The translations under genes and the position numbers were made by a program. Below the pieces are notes generated by a model. It saw nothing but the letters and a program-made list of their open reading frames with translations. It was not told the DNA's origin and ran no database searches. A stretch of 64,000 nucleotides of DNA from an uncultured Bacilli bacterium. Lineage in GTDB: Bacteria > Bacillota_I > Bacilli_A > RFN20 > CAG-826. Shown here in pieces: positions 53,066-62,917 of this stretch. Within the stretch, counting starts at the first letter, position 1. Each line of letters starts with the position of its first letter. The stretch spans positions 1 through 64,000 of the forward strand of contig CALVXI010000006.1 in NCBI GenBank assembly GCA_944368975.1, given 5' to 3'.

Positions 53066-55411
53066 TTATTTCTCTAAACAAATCTTAATTGCTTCGCTCA
53101 CATTATCCATGTAAATAATTTCTAGATTATTTTTAACTTCTTCAGGAAGTTCATTGACATTTTTCTTATTCTCTTTAGGAATAATTACTGTCTTAATGCC
53201 ACTTCTTAATGCAGCTAAAGTTTTTTCTCTTAATCCACCAATTGGTATTGCTTTGCCTCTTAAAGTCACTTCACCAGTCATTGCAATATCGCCACTAACT
53301 GGAGTATTAGTTAAACAGCTTACTATTGCAGTAGTTATAGCACATCCAGCACTTGGACCATCTTTAGGGACTGCGCCTTCAGGAAAGTGAATATGGAAAG
53401 AATTTTCAGTGAATACTTTATCGTCAATTCCATATTTTTTAGCATTTGCTTTAATGTAATCGAAAGCTATTGAACAACTTTCTTTCATTACATCACCTAA
53501 TTTACCTGTTAAAATTAATTCGCCTTTACCTGGGAAATTATTAACCTCAATAGGTAAAATATCACCACCAAATTCAGTGTAAGCTAATCCAGTAACGACA
53601 CCAACTTGTTTACCTTTTTCTTTAGTTGGGGATTCAAATAATTCAATTCCTAAATATTTTTTTACTTTTGCTTCATCAATAGTAACAGTTTTGCGATGTT
53701 TATTTTCAATAATTTCAACTGCTACTTTTCGCATTATGCTCCCAATTTTTCTTTCTAATTCACGCACACCGGCTTCCATTGTATATCTTTCAATGATGTA
53801 ATTTATTGCTTCATCAGTGAAATTAATTTGTTCACTAGTTAAGCCAGTTGCTTCTAGTTCTTTTTTAATTAAATGTTCTTTAGCTATATGTAATTTTTCA
53901 ATAATGGTATATGAATTAACTTCGATTAATTCAAGACGATCACGAAGAGGCTCAGGAATATTTCCTAAGTAATTAGCAGTACAAATAAATAAGACATTAC
54001 TTAAATCAAATGGTTCTTCGACATAGTTATCGTTAAAAGCGAAATTTTGTTCAGGATCCAATACTTCAAGTAAAGCACTTGCAGGGTCACCCTTATATGA
54101 GGAACCAATCTTATCGATTTCATCAAGAAGAAATACAGGATTTGAAGTTTTTGCTTTTCTCATACCTTGAATAATTCTACCTGGCATTGAACCAACATAA
54201 GTTCTTCTATGGCCTCTTATTTCACTTTCATCACTTAATCCGCCTAAACTTGATTTAACAAATTTTCGTCCTAAAGCACGCGCAATTGATTTTCCTAAAC
54301 TTGTTTTACCGACTCCAGGAGGACCATAAAAACATAAAATAGGAGCTTTTAAATTGCCAGTCATCTTTTTAACTGCTAAATATTCTAAAATTCTTTCTTT
54401 AACTTTTTCTAATCCATAATGATCTTCGTCTAAGATTTGTCTAACCTTACTTAAGTCATCATTATCTTCGGTTTTTTCAAACCAAGGTAAAGAAATCATG
54501 ATATCAATATAATTTTTAATTAAACTAGCTTCTAATGAAGCTTGAGGCATCATATTAAAGCGTTTAATTTCATCTTTAATTTTATCTTTTACATATTCAG
54601 GATAAGGATTTTCATCAAGTTTTTTCATTATAGCATCTTGGCTATCACTACTTGATGGATCATCGCCTAATTCTTTTCGAATATAATTAAGTTTTTCTCT
54701 TAAAATATATTCTCTTTGATTTTTATCGGTGGATTTGCGTATCTCATCTTGAATTTCAGCTTCTATTTCAAAATCTTTCTTTAAAGCATCAATATCAATT
54801 AAAAGTTGTTCTAACCTATCATTAACATCTTTTGCTTCGAGTAATTTGATTTTTTTATCAATGCTAAATGGAAACACATTTGATAAATAATATGATAAGT
54901 TTAATGCGCTCATTCCATTTGAAAGTTGTTTGGAAATAACTCCACTTTGATTAGCTGTTAATATTGTAAGTCTAGAATTTTCTAATTCACTCAATAAATT
55001 TTTAACTAAAATAACTTCTTTCTTTTCCTCACCTAAAATATCAGGTACAGTAACAAATTCTGCAAAATATTCATTTTTTTGGTCATCAAAAATAAGATTC
55101 ATTAATTGAATTCTATCAATACCAAGTAATCTTATTCTTGTTGTGTCTTCACCAGTATAGTTTGCTACACGACAGAGAGTACCAAATTTGCTAACATCTT
55201 CGGTTACAAAATTGGTATTTTGTTCTGCATTATTTTGAGTTAAAACAACAATATAACTTTCAAAATTATCGACACTATTCTTAAGAGAATTTTTGGAAAA
55301 ATCTCTTTCAGCATAGAGCATAGTTGTGATTGTTGGATAAGCAACAAAGTTTTTACAAACTAATACTGGTAATTTATTTAATTCACCAGCGTTAAAAGTC
55401 ATATTACTCAA
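53066..55411 (-). CDS. lon: ATP-dependent protease Lon
   Basis: Degrades misfolded and regulatory proteins. An N-terminal LON substrate domain, then AAA+ with Walker A GPPGVGKTSLGK near residue 360 and Walker B VFLLDEIDK, then the protease domain with catalytic Ser in PKDGPSAGCA and Lys in REKTLAAL. 781 residues is normal. The start is TTG 55411, ten bases after AAGGAG; the next ATG (55402) is too far from the ribosome binding site. clpX, found between tig and lon in Bacillus, is absent. Confidence 0.96.
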   Translation of the reverse strand: MSNMTFNAGELNKLPVLVCKNFVAYPTITTMLYAERDFSKNSLKNSVDNFESYIVVLTQNNAEQNTNFVTEDVSKFGTLCRVANYTGEDTTRIRLLGIDRIQLMNLIFDDQKNEYFAEFVTVPDILGEEKKEVILVKNLLSELENSRLTILTANQSGVISKQLSNGMSALNLSYYLSNVFPFSIDKKIKLLEAKDVNDRLEQLLIDIDALKKDFEIEAEIQDEIRKSTDKNQREYILREKLNYIRKELGDDPSSSDSQDAIMKKLDENPYPEYVKDKIKDEIKRFNMMPQASLEASLIKNYIDIMISLPWFEKTEDNDDLSKVRQILDEDHYGLEKVKERILEYLAVKKMTGNLKAPILCFYGPPGVGKTSLGKSIARALGRKFVKSSLGGLSDESEIRGHRRTYVGSMPGRIIQGMRKAKTSNPVFLLDEIDKIGSSYKGDPASALLEVLDPEQNFAFNDNYVEEPFDLSNVLFICTANYLGNIPEPLRDRLELIEVNSYTIIEKLHIAKEHLIKKELEATGLTSEQINFTDEAINYIIERYTMEAGVRELERKIGSIMRKVAVEIIENKHRKTVTIDEAKVKKYLGIELFESPTKEKGKQVGVVTGLAYTEFGGDILPIEVNNFPGKGELILTGKLGDVMKESCSIAFDYIKANAKKYGIDDKVFTENSFHIHFPEGAVPKDGPSAGCAITTAIVSCLTNTPVSGDIAMTGEVTLRGKAIPIGGLREKTLAALRSGIKTVIIPKENKKNVNELPEEVKNNLEIIYMDNVSEAIKICLEK

Positions 55412-55425
55412 TTATTTTTTACTCC

Positions 55426-56805
55426 TTATTCGGCTTTTTCTTCTTTTGCTTCCTCAGCTATTTTCTTTTCATCAACACTTTCAGTTGATTCTTCTTTTTT
55501 AGTCTTTTTTGTTGTTTTTTTAGCAACTGTTTTAATATTATTATCTAAAATTAATTGTTCAATTTTATTTTGAATTAACGATTGTTTAATTTTATTTTCA
55601 TTTTTTGCAAAAATTTCTTTAACTTTTCCAACTTCCATCTTATATTGTTCAGCAATTTGTGAATAATATTTCTCTAAATCTTCATCAGTTAAAGCAATTT
55701 TTTCTTCTCTACCAATAGTAATAATTGTTAAGTATTCAACAATTCTTCTTCTAGCTTCTTCAAAATAATTAGCTTCAAGTTTATCATCAGTTAAGCCAAC
55801 CATTTCTTTATATTGTTCATATGTTAATCCGTTACTTTCAATTTGTTTAAGTAAATCATTTTTAATAGCTTTAGCATCTTCATTAACAAATTCATCAGCA
55901 ATTTCATAAGTTGAATTAGCAATTATCTTATTTAGAATTTCTCTAAAAGTAGTTTCTTTATTACGATTAGTTTTAACTTTATTTAAATATTCTTCTTCGT
56001 ATTTTTCTAATTCTGCAAGAGTCTTAACGTTTTCAATTCCTAATGAACTTACAAATTCATCATTTAATTCTGGTCTCTTCTTTTCTTTGATTTCATGAAT
56101 TTTACATACAAATTTAGCATTTTTACCAGCTAAATCTTTGATATATTGTTTAGGGAAAGTAACTTCGACATCAACTTTTTCTTCGGATTTATGGCCAATT
56201 AATTGATCTTCAAATCCAGGAATGAATTGACCTGAACCTAAAACTAATTCGTAATTATCAGCACTTCCACCTTCAAATTCTTTTCCATCAATATAACCTT
56301 TAAAATCTAATACAACAGTGTCACCCTTAGCAGCTTCACCATCTTTTAAAACTAATTCAGCTTCATTGTCTAATAATTTATTAATTTCTTCTTGAATCTC
56401 ATCTTTAGTAACGCTTACTTTAGGTAAAGCTACATCAAGGCCTTTATATTGTCCTAAGGTACATGTAGGATTAGTAATTATGTTATAAACTAATTCCAAT
56501 TCAGCATCAGAGATTTTGCTAATGCTTACATTTTTAACATCATAATAAGAAATGTTATTTTGCTTAATAGCTTCATTTAAGCCATCATTTAAGGAAATTT
56601 GAGCTGCTTCATTTAATATATCGTATTGTGAAACATGTTTTTTAACTAAATCAATAGGTGCTCCACCTTTTCTAAAGCCCTTAATTTGAACTTTTTTAGC
56701 AAGTCTTTCTAAAGCTTTCTTTTGTTTTTCACTCCATTTTTCTTTCTCAATTTTTACAGTTACAGTTGTAATTGAATTTTCGTGTTTAATAACTTTAGTT
56801 TCCAT
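55426..56805 (-). CDS. tig: Trigger factor
   Basis: Ribosome-bound chaperone and prolyl isomerase. The ribosome-binding loop signature is GFRKGGAP near residue 39; the FKBP-type domain has VVLDFKGYIDGKEFEGG and LGSGQFIPGFE near 170-210; a helical C-terminal arm domain follows. The last ~35 residues are Lys/Glu-rich (KKTTKKTKKEEST). 459 residues. It heads the tig-lon-engB-valS cluster, has the ribosome binding site AAAGGAG and a near-consensus promoter upstream. Confidence 0.96.
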   Translation of the reverse strand: METKVIKHENSITTVTVKIEKEKWSEKQKKALERLAKKVQIKGFRKGGAPIDLVKKHVSQYDILNEAAQISLNDGLNEAIKQNNISYYDVKNVSISKISDAELELVYNIITNPTCTLGQYKGLDVALPKVSVTKDEIQEEINKLLDNEAELVLKDGEAAKGDTVVLDFKGYIDGKEFEGGSADNYELVLGSGQFIPGFEDQLIGHKSEEKVDVEVTFPKQYIKDLAGKNAKFVCKIHEIKEKKRPELNDEFVSSLGIENVKTLAELEKYEEEYLNKVKTNRNKETTFREILNKIIANSTYEIADEFVNEDAKAIKNDLLKQIESNGLTYEQYKEMVGLTDDKLEANYFEEARRRIVEYLTIITIGREEKIALTDEDLEKYYSQIAEQYKMEVGKVKEIFAKNENKIKQSLIQNKIEQLILDNNIKTVAKKTTKKTKKEESTESVDEKKIAEEAKEEKAE

Positions 56806-56824
56806 TTTAATTTCTCCTTTTTCG

Positions 56825-56865
56825 TTAACGTGTTAAATTATATAAAACCAGTAATAAATTTTCAA
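56825..56865 (-). promoter_or_regulatory. tig promoter with start-site palindrome
   Basis: TTGAAA (56860-56865) and TATAAT (56837-56842) are separated by 17 bases. Directly downstream, at the expected transcription start, is TTAAC-AC-GTTAA (56825-56836), an inverted repeat that could be an operator. It does not match the CIRCE heat-shock operator. The rest of the 120-base gap up to 56925 shows only AT-rich sequence. Confidence 0.7.
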
Positions 56866-56925
56866 TTTATTTACTAATTATCAAATAAGTTTAATTTATC
56901 TAAATTTATGTTAAGTTTTTATCGA

Positions 56926-57912
56926 CTATGCTGAAATTTTATTATTATTACCGATATCAGCGTGTAATGTTTCAATTAATGCATCATTAAGCGCTTCATT
57001 TACAAATGATTTATATTCATCGTATAAACTTTTAATATAAGGAAATTCATTTAAAATTGGATCATTACTTCTCATATTTAAATTTTTAGTTGTTATATCG
57101 TAAACTACTCTAAAAAGAGTATTAATATCAACATTTTCAATTTTTTCAGGTAATAAATAAGCCTCTACTAAAACAAATAATTGATAAAATAGATGATATA
57201 CGCCAACATCTTTTGTTAATGCTTCGGCACGAGTTAATTTTAAAGTAATTTCGTTTGTTAAGTCTAAAAATGGTTTTCGTATCTCGCTTAAAGAAAAAGT
57301 TACCGGAATTCCAAACTTATCAATCGTATAACTATCATTTCTACCATGTAAAATCAAAAATTTAACTAAATAGTAGAATTTTAGTGAATAATTAGTATAT
57401 TTTCTAGTAATACCTGCAATATAATTTGTTAAAGCAATACCTTCTTTTAACAAGATTTCAGCATTACTTAATCCGGTTAAAACAGCATCGAAGCCATCAC
57501 TTGCTAATAATTTTTTGGTTTTATTAACATCAATTTCATCTTCTTCTTTATCTTTAGAATATATATTTCTCAAATAAAAAATATATTCATCAAGATGATT
57601 TCGAAACTCTTCAATTTGAATATTTATATATGGTCCAAAAATGATTTCATTTTTTGCATTAGCTAGTCCTACTTCGTCTTCAAGAACAATAAATATGCCT
57701 AAATAAATTCCACAAAAACTTAAATAATCGCTTTCTTCTAATTTATCTTTATAATTAAAAAATATTTTCTTTGCTAATTCTCCCTCGAAATCACTTAGTA
57801 AAACTCTTAAAACCGTATCAATATCTTTGATTGGTACTTCGTTATTTTTTAAATAATCCTCTAAGAGCATATAATGTTTACTATCAAGTATAGTTTTTAA
57901 TTTTGTATCCAT
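56926..57912 (-). CDS. Hypothetical all-helical protein
   Basis: A 328-residue cytoplasmic protein that I do not recognise. No signal peptide or membrane helix is evident. Predicted helices with repeating leucine spacing run throughout (for example MLLEDYLKNNEVPIKD, LAKKIFFNYKDKLEE), suggesting a helical-repeat fold (TPR-like or DUF3196-like), but that is only an impression. It abuts uvrC (stop and start codons adjacent), so it is probably cotranscribed with mutS2-uvrC. The tig promoter region follows it. Confidence 0.7.
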   Translation of the reverse strand: MDTKLKTILDSKHYMLLEDYLKNNEVPIKDIDTVLRVLLSDFEGELAKKIFFNYKDKLEESDYLSFCGIYLGIFIVLEDEVGLANAKNEIIFGPYINIQIEEFRNHLDEYIFYLRNIYSKDKEEDEIDVNKTKKLLASDGFDAVLTGLSNAEILLKEGIALTNYIAGITRKYTNYSLKFYYLVKFLILHGRNDSYTIDKFGIPVTFSLSEIRKPFLDLTNEITLKLTRAEALTKDVGVYHLFYQLFVLVEAYLLPEKIENVDINTLFRVVYDITTKNLNMRSNDPILNEFPYIKSLYDEYKSFVNEALNDALIETLHADIGNNNKISA

Positions 57913-59676
57913 CTACTTATATTCCTTTTTAATCTTTTCTAATAATTGAATCGCTATTTCTTTAGGTAATATTTGATTTAGTTCTTCTATTGTAGCATTT
58001 TTTAATTCAGATATATTGGGAAATGCTTTATTAAGTACCTCAATTTTCTTTGGTCCAAGTCCTTTAATTCCACTATAGATACTATTAAACATGCTCTTAT
58101 TTCTTTTCTTTATATGAGTTGTAATGGCATAGCGATGAACCTCATCTTGCATCCTAGTTAACATGAAAAATAAAGGCTTGTTATCATCAAAAAAGTAAGT
58201 ATTACCATCTATATCTATTAATCCACTTGTTCGATGTTTATCTGTCTTAAATAAACCAACAATTTTAATATTAATATTTAAATCTTTTAAAACATTATAT
58301 CCGACTTCTAATTGCGTTTGGCCTCCATCTAAAATAATTAAATCTGGCATAATACCATTTTCTTCTTTTAAGCGAGTAAAACGTCTAGTTAAAACTTCCT
58401 TCATGCTTTCTAAATCATCTTTTTTATTAACTGAAGTTATATTAAATTTGCGATAATTCTTCTTTAATGGTTCTCCATTATAAAAATAAACCATCGCACC
58501 AATTGCATTAGTTCCTTGTAAATGAGAATTATCATAAAGTTCAATTCGATATGGTGTTTTAATATGTAGTATTTTACCAAGTTCTTCTAATAATTCGAGT
58601 TTATCATCACTTAATCTAGCACTTGCAAAATGTTCATCTAAATCTTCTTTAGCATTATTTAAAACTAAATTTAATAGTTCGAATAATTTTCCTTTTGTTG
58701 GACAAATTGATTTAATACCTAATTTATCAGTAAGTTCATTAGCAATTTCATTATTTCCAATAACTATTTCACTTGGCAAGGTATTAAATTCATAATATTG
58801 ATATATTAAACTAACTACAAATTCATTAATTTCACCAATTAATTCATAAACAAAGTTTCTTTTGGCGATTAGCATTCCTTTACGATAAATAAAAACTGAC
58901 AATGAAACATAATTATCACGGATATTAAAAGCAAATATATCGCGATCTAAATTATCAAATAACTCTACATTTTGTTTATCATTAATATGCTTAATAGCAT
59001 CATATGATTTTTTTAAAGAACTTGCATTTTCATAATCAAGATTATTACTATATTGTTTAATTTTGTTTTCGATTTCCTTAAGAAATTCTTTATTGTCACC
59101 TTTTAAGAATTTTTCAATTTTATTAAGTATAACTTCATAGCTTTCTTTACTAACTTTATTTATACAAGGCGCTAAGCATTGATTTAAGTGATAATATAAG
59201 CATGGTGAAGAAGGAATTTTATTACATTTTCTTAATGGAAAAAGTTTATTTAACAAATTAACCATTTCATAAGCGTTTGTTGATAATGGGAATGGACCAA
59301 AATATTCACATTTTTTATCTTTAAGATTTCTTGCTATCGAAATATACGGATTACTTGTTTTATGCAATGCAATATAAGGATAATGTTTATCATCTTTTAA
59401 TAAAATATTGTATCTTGGCAAATGTTTTTGAATGAGATTCATTTCTAAAATAAAGGCTTCTTTTTCGGTTTTTGTTATAATAATTTTGAAATATTCGACA
59501 TGTGAAACCATAGCAAAAGTTTTGCCACTTTGACTTCTTAAAAAATATTGAGAAACCCTCTTTTTAAGATTTTTTGCCTTACCGATATAAATAATTTCAT
59601 CATTTATATCATACATTTGATAACAACCTGGTTTCTCGGGTAATAAATTTATGTCTTCTTTAATTCTCTCGTTCAT
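57913..59676 (-). CDS. uvrC: UvrABC excinuclease subunit C
   Basis: Makes both incisions in nucleotide excision repair. The GIY-YIG nuclease at the N-terminus reads YDINDEIIYIGKAKNLKKR; a UVR motif with DYENASSLKKSYDAI lies near residue 205; the RNase H-like nuclease shows ELYDNSHLQGTNAIGAMV and ILDGGQTQLEV; and the C-terminal helix-hairpin-helix has IKGLGPKKIEVL. 587 residues is normal. It overlaps mutS2 by four bases (ATGA). Confidence 0.96.
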   Translation of the reverse strand: MNERIKEDINLLPEKPGCYQMYDINDEIIYIGKAKNLKKRVSQYFLRSQSGKTFAMVSHVEYFKIIITKTEKEAFILEMNLIQKHLPRYNILLKDDKHYPYIALHKTSNPYISIARNLKDKKCEYFGPFPLSTNAYEMVNLLNKLFPLRKCNKIPSSPCLYYHLNQCLAPCINKVSKESYEVILNKIEKFLKGDNKEFLKEIENKIKQYSNNLDYENASSLKKSYDAIKHINDKQNVELFDNLDRDIFAFNIRDNYVSLSVFIYRKGMLIAKRNFVYELIGEINEFVVSLIYQYYEFNTLPSEIVIGNNEIANELTDKLGIKSICPTKGKLFELLNLVLNNAKEDLDEHFASARLSDDKLELLEELGKILHIKTPYRIELYDNSHLQGTNAIGAMVYFYNGEPLKKNYRKFNITSVNKKDDLESMKEVLTRRFTRLKEENGIMPDLIILDGGQTQLEVGYNVLKDLNINIKIVGLFKTDKHRTSGLIDIDGNTYFFDDNKPLFFMLTRMQDEVHRYAITTHIKKRNKSMFNSIYSGIKGLGPKKIEVLNKAFPNISELKNATIEELNQILPKEIAIQLLEKIKKEYK

Positions 59677-61964
59677 TTTAAAGTAACTAATGTTGCTCCA
59701 CCTCCGCCTTCTAATTCATTACAAAGGCGAAAACTTTTAACAAATTTTATGTTTTTTAAATGATTATGAATAGCGGTTTTCAGTTGTCCACTTCCATAGC
59801 CATGAATAATTCTAACTTCTTTTAAATTTTTTAATATACATTTATCTAAATAATCATCCAATGCATTTAGTCCTTCATCAATATGATAGCCAACTAAATT
59901 TAAAGAGCTAGATAATACAGTTTGATTTAAAAATTCTTTATCCACATCATGAATCGCTTTTAAAGGCTTTTTTGGTGGATCGATGATTTCTAATTTATCT
60001 TTCAAACAAGAAAGTGTAAAGCCATCATCGCTTGTAAAAATTATTCTATTTTTGTTTATTTCTTTAATTTTCCCCTGAATATTTAATTCCTTATTATAAA
60101 CAAAGTCACCAACTTTGAATTCTTGATTAACTTTTTTTGCTAAACTTAAATTTTCTATATTTTTTTCAGCTTCTTTTAGATTCTTTTTATTTTGAATAAA
60201 ATCGTCGTAGATATCATTCATTTGATCAATTTTATTCTCTATCAAAGAGTCCAATTCATCGATTTTTTTATTACGAAGTTTTTCTTCTTTTTCAGAAATC
60301 TTTTTTTCTTTAATCGTTAAATTAGCTTCTAAGGAACTTAATTCGTTCTCTTTTTTATTTAATTGTTCTTCTTTAAATTGAAGTTCACTTTCTAATTTTT
60401 CTAGTTGTTCAATTTTTAAATCAGTTTCGCTTCGATAATTTTTTTTATAAATTTTCATTGCATCATTAACAATATTTCCATTTAACCCAAATTTTTTTGC
60501 GATTAAAAAGCCAAAAGATTTACCACTAATTCCAAAAGTCATTTTAAATGTTGGCTCAAGTTTTTCTTGATCAAAAATAAAAGATGCATTAACAACTTTT
60601 TGATTACTTAATCCGTATTTTTTTAATAAAGGATAATGTGAAGTAACTAAAGCGATACATTTTTTTGATAATAGATATCGAACAATAGCAATAGCTAAAG
60701 AATCTCCTTCTTTAGGGTCAGTTCCATTACAAATTTCATCTAAAACTACTAAATCTCTACTTGAAATCAACTTTAAAATTACTGCTAAGTCATTTACTTG
60801 GGCGCTAAAGGTTGATAAATTATTTTCAATTGACTGATTATCACCAATATCTATAAAAATACGATTGAAATATCCTACTTTACTATTTTCATCAACTGGA
60901 ATTGCAAGTCCTAATTTTACCATATAAGTTAAGGTCGCAACTGTTTTTAACGCTACAGTTTTTCCACCAGCATTTGGACCACTTATAAGCATTAATGGAT
61001 GCTCTTCATTTAATATAAAATTATTACCTATAACTTTATCTAAAGCTAAAAGTGGATGTCGAGCATTATAAAAACATATTTCCTGTTTATTAGATAAAAT
61101 AGGAATTGTAGCTTTTATTTCTTTAGCATATTTTGCTTTACTTACTAATAAATCTAACTGACCAATTATACGATTATTAGTAAGTAAAAGTTCTTCTTCT
61201 TTTAAAACTTTAATAGTTAACTCTTTTAAAATAGAATTTATTTCTTCTTTCTCTTTTAATTCATAAATTCTTCGATTATTTTCAAGTTCGATAATTGGAG
61301 TAGGCTCAATAAAACTTGTTTGTCCACTATCACTAACATCTAAAACGTATCCGGGAACACTCGCTTTTTTAAAAGTTGAAACTGGTAAAACATATTTTCC
61401 TTCACGTAAAACATAATTATCACCAATTAATATGTCACTATATTTTTTAACTAAATTATTAATAACTTTATGAATTTCATTATCAATACTTTTTAAATTA
61501 TTTCGTATATCTTTTAATTTAGATGTAGCATTATCTTTAATATTATTTTCAATATCAATTTTTGAATCAATTAAATCAATAAGGTTATCATTAGTTTTAA
61601 TTTTAGAAATAACATAACGAATATTAGGAATCTCTTCAGTAACGACTTTAAAATAGCTAATTATTTCTTTAACTAAAATTAATTCGTTTTTAATTAAATT
61701 TAAACTATATTCATCTAAATATGAACCCTTTTTTGCGCTTTTTAAACATTCATAAATATTTAATTCACTACTTAAAGGAATGTCATTATAAGTGTCAATA
61801 ACATAAATAATTTCGTGAAGTTTGCTATATTCATTTTGTATTTTTTCTAAATTTGAAAAAGTCGAGATATTTTTAATTAAATTGTATCCGCTAGTAGTTT
61901 TAATATACTTTTCAATTTCTTTTAATATTTTTTCAATTTCCAATGTTTCAAATTCTTTTTTCAT
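59673..61964 (-). CDS. mutS2: MutS2 (RqcU-type MutS paralogue)
   Basis: MutS-like ATPase acting on collided ribosomes and/or recombination intermediates. Walker A is SGPNAGGKTVALKT near residue 330, and Walker B is VVLDEICNGTDPKEG near 405. A long coiled coil (about residues 510-620) and a C-terminal Smr nuclease domain with HGYGSGQLKTAIHNHL follow. The protein is 763 residues, close to the usual ~785. No MutS1-type mismatch-binding domain is present. Confidence 0.95.
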   Translation of the reverse strand: MKKEFETLEIEKILKEIEKYIKTTSGYNLIKNISTFSNLEKIQNEYSKLHEIIYVIDTYNDIPLSSELNIYECLKSAKKGSYLDEYSLNLIKNELILVKEIISYFKVVTEEIPNIRYVISKIKTNDNLIDLIDSKIDIENNIKDNATSKLKDIRNNLKSIDNEIHKVINNLVKKYSDILIGDNYVLREGKYVLPVSTFKKASVPGYVLDVSDSGQTSFIEPTPIIELENNRRIYELKEKEEINSILKELTIKVLKEEELLLTNNRIIGQLDLLVSKAKYAKEIKATIPILSNKQEICFYNARHPLLALDKVIGNNFILNEEHPLMLISGPNAGGKTVALKTVATLTYMVKLGLAIPVDENSKVGYFNRIFIDIGDNQSIENNLSTFSAQVNDLAVILKLISSRDLVVLDEICNGTDPKEGDSLAIAIVRYLLSKKCIALVTSHYPLLKKYGLSNQKVVNASFIFDQEKLEPTFKMTFGISGKSFGFLIAKKFGLNGNIVNDAMKIYKKNYRSETDLKIEQLEKLESELQFKEEQLNKKENELSSLEANLTIKEKKISEKEEKLRNKKIDELDSLIENKIDQMNDIYDDFIQNKKNLKEAEKNIENLSLAKKVNQEFKVGDFVYNKELNIQGKIKEINKNRIIFTSDDGFTLSCLKDKLEIIDPPKKPLKAIHDVDKEFLNQTVLSSSLNLVGYHIDEGLNALDDYLDKCILKNLKEVRIIHGYGSGQLKTAIHNHLKNIKFVKSFRLCNELEGGGGATLVTLK

Positions 61965-61975
61965 AGGATTATTTA

Positions 61976-62004
61976 TTACAACACTAAATATTTTATGTTA
62001 AAAT
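61976..62004 (+). promoter_or_regulatory. rnhC promoter, leaderless arrangement
   Basis: Extended -10 TGTTAAAAT (61996-62004) with a -35 candidate TTACAA (61976-61981). The ATG at 62012 comes seven bases after the -10 and no Shine-Dalgarno sequence exists. Confidence 0.5.
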
Positions 62005-62011
62005 ATTAGAA

Positions 62012-62917
62012 ATGATAAGCATAAAAGTAACGAAAAATACATTAGAAAAAATTGAAAAAGAATATAAAGACTATATTACACAAAGAGATATAGGTTATAT
62101 TTTATATGTAATTAAAACTCCAGAAAATATAATTACTGCTTACGACAATAAAAAAGGAAACATATTTAAAGTAACAATTCAAGGAAATAATTATTTGGAA
62201 TTAGCAAAAAAATATAGTTCAGAGGTTATTCTTCAACATAAAAAAGAAAAAAATAATAAAGAATCTTTAATATATATTGATGTTGATTCGCAAATCGGAA
62301 GTGATGAAGTTGGAACTGGGGATTTTTTAGGACCAATTGTCGTTTGCGCTGCTTATTGTGATCATGAAACTATGAAATTAATTGAGCAATATAATATTAA
62401 AGATAGTAAAAAATTTAGTGATAGTAAAATTTTAGAAATTATACCTCAAATAAAAAACAAAGTTCATTACGAGTGTAAAATATTATCAAATGAAAAATAT
62501 AATCGTGCAATTGAAAAGGGATTTAATATTAATAAAATTAAATGTATTTTGCATAATTTTGTGTTAGGTAATCTTTATAAAAAATGCCCTTATGTAAAAA
62601 ATATTTATATGGATCAATTTACACCTAGTGAAAATTATTATGAATATTTAAAGGGCACTGAAAACATTGTCGAAGGAATTATTTTTAAAGAAAAAGGTGA
62701 GACATATTTTCCTAGTGTAGCTCTAGCTAGCTGTTTTGCACGTTATTATTTCTTAGTTTATATGCAAGAATTATCTACTAAATATAATGTAAAAATTCCA
62801 TTAGGAGCTGGTAAAGAAGTTGATAAATTTTCTATAAAGTTTATTGAAAAATATGGTCTAAAGGAGCTTTCAAAAATTGCTAAAACTAATTTTACAAACT
62901 TTAAAAATCTAAATTAA
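62012..62917 (+). CDS. rnhC: Ribonuclease HIII
   Basis: Removes RNA from RNA/DNA hybrids. An N-terminal TBP-like substrate domain (~80 residues) is followed by the RNase H2/H3 fold with IGSDEVGTGDFLGPIVV (active-site Asp-Glu near residue 95), KDSKKFSD, and the Asp in YMDQF. 301 residues is typical. It is the only + strand gene in the right half, divergent from mutS2 (as in many Bacilli) and convergent with rluD with zero spacing. Confidence 0.95.
   Translation: MISIKVTKNTLEKIEKEYKDYITQRDIGYILYVIKTPENIITAYDNKKGNIFKVTIQGNNYLELAKKYSSEVILQHKKEKNNKESLIYIDVDSQIGSDEVGTGDFLGPIVVCAAYCDHETMKLIEQYNIKDSKKFSDSKILEIIPQIKNKVHYECKILSNEKYNRAIEKGFNINKIKCILHNFVLGNLYKKCPYVKNIYMDQFTPSENYYEYLKGTENIVEGIIFKEKGETYFPSVALASCFARYYFLVYMQELSTKYNVKIPLGAGKEVDKFSIKFIEKYGLKELSKIAKTNFTNFKNLN

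Noticed and set aside
56825-56836. CIRCE (HrcA) operator before tig
   Set aside because: The palindrome TTAAC-AC-GTTAA does not have the TTAGCACTC-N9-GAGTGCTAA form.
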